Part shown: positions 63,575-64,000 of the stretch, piece after piece
How the letters are laid out: the number at the start of each line of letters is the position of its first letter
How positions within the stretch are numbered: position 1 is the stretch's first letter
Source: Lucifuga dentata
Lineage: Eukaryota; Chordata; Actinopteri; Ophidiiformes; Bythitidae
Length of the DNA: 64,000 bases
NCBI GenBank assembly: GCA_014773175.1
Contig: VXCM01001264.1
Coordinates: 40,466-104,465, forward strand
Direction: 5' to 3'
Translations under genes and position numbers: made by a program
Notes under the pieces: model-generated
The model's database searches: none
What the model saw: the letters and a program-made list of their open reading frames with translations, nothing else
Told to the model about the DNA's origin: nothing

Positions 63575-64000
63575 TTGAGAGAGGTGATATTGTGAAAAGT
63601 TCAGAATAGCCTTACCATGACAAATGTTATGAATGCCTANTGTTGAGAGAGGTGATATTGTGAAAAGTTCAGAATAGCCTTACCATGACAAATGTTATGA
63701 ATGCCTACACATTATAAAGTTTTATTTTTATTCTTGCTTCATTAATAAAGTTTTCTTTAAGAGTTGTTTTATGTTATAACGTAGAATAACCTTCACTGGT
63801 AATTCATGTTAATCGTCACTTGATAGTAATTACTTTCTGATTGCGGTTTATATTGACCCTCATTTTATATTACTCTTAATTTTTGGTGTTGAGGTGTAGA
63901 AGAATCTATAAGAATTTGAATAAATTTCTTTTGTTATGCTTGTACTCATCATATACTCTTGTATTCCTCATGCATCTTGTATTTTCTTTTACTTATATAT
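63575..64000. other. intergenic or intronic tail, no gene seen
   Basis: A 67-bp assembly duplication (63573-63639 and 63641-63707) surrounds the N at 63640. The remainder is AT-rich with no recognisable feature. If the membrane-protein gene continues to the right, this is part of its intron. Confidence 0.4.

Noticed and set aside
1..64000. CRISPR arrays, operons, ribosome binding sites, bacterial insertion sequences
   Set aside because: The DNA is vertebrate; repeated units found are MITEs, microsatellites and minisatellites, not spacer-repeat arrays.

Overview
The window is genomic DNA from a teleost fish. Its coding exons match vertebrate cog5, gpr22 and aebp2 at the protein level. Introns are full of (CA)n, (GT)n and (GA)n tracts, and the repeats are typical of fish: Tc1-like transposons, hAT elements, jockey-clade LINE fragments and a tRNA-type SINE. 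The species cannot be named from sequence alone.

Layout. (1) 333-32639, minus strand: the first nine coding exons of cog5, a Golgi vesicle-tethering subunit; the rest of the gene lies left of position 1. (2) 14975-18506, plus strand: gpr22, an orphan GPCR with three coding exons, nested in the 19.7 kb intron 6 of cog5 on the opposite strand. (3) 34105-50540, minus strand: aebp2, a zinc-finger accessory factor of Polycomb repressive complex 2. Exons 1-7 are clear and the last exon is only a candidate. aebp2 lies head-to-tail upstream of cog5; in human the two genes are on different chromosomes (12p and 7q), so this neighbourhood is not the human one. (4) 60356-62824, minus strand: the last two coding exons of a single-pass membrane protein that I do not recognise. 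Its start lies to the right of the window.

Mobile DNA dominates. About 28 full or partial copies of two related, non-coding, inverted-repeat element families (here MITE-A and MITE-B, about 590 bp, with TTAA at both ends) fill roughly a fifth of the window. Also present are a Tc1-like transposon with frameshifted transposase (38809-40551), a hAT element carrying an adducin-like fragment (35231-36184), a hAT remnant with a BED-finger relic (18925-20307), a four-deep nest of elements (54277-56966), a 5'-truncated LINE (61102-62652), and a tandem repeat (58153-58700) whose unit contains a MITE-B-like end.

Assembly warning. There are 19 single N bases. At least twelve separate two exact direct copies of 57-112 bp, the pattern left when overlapping contig ends are joined without merging. 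One adds 21 spurious codons to gpr22 and one shifts the frame of aebp2 exon 1. A third sits in the Tc1 transposase. These should be collapsed before gene models are built.
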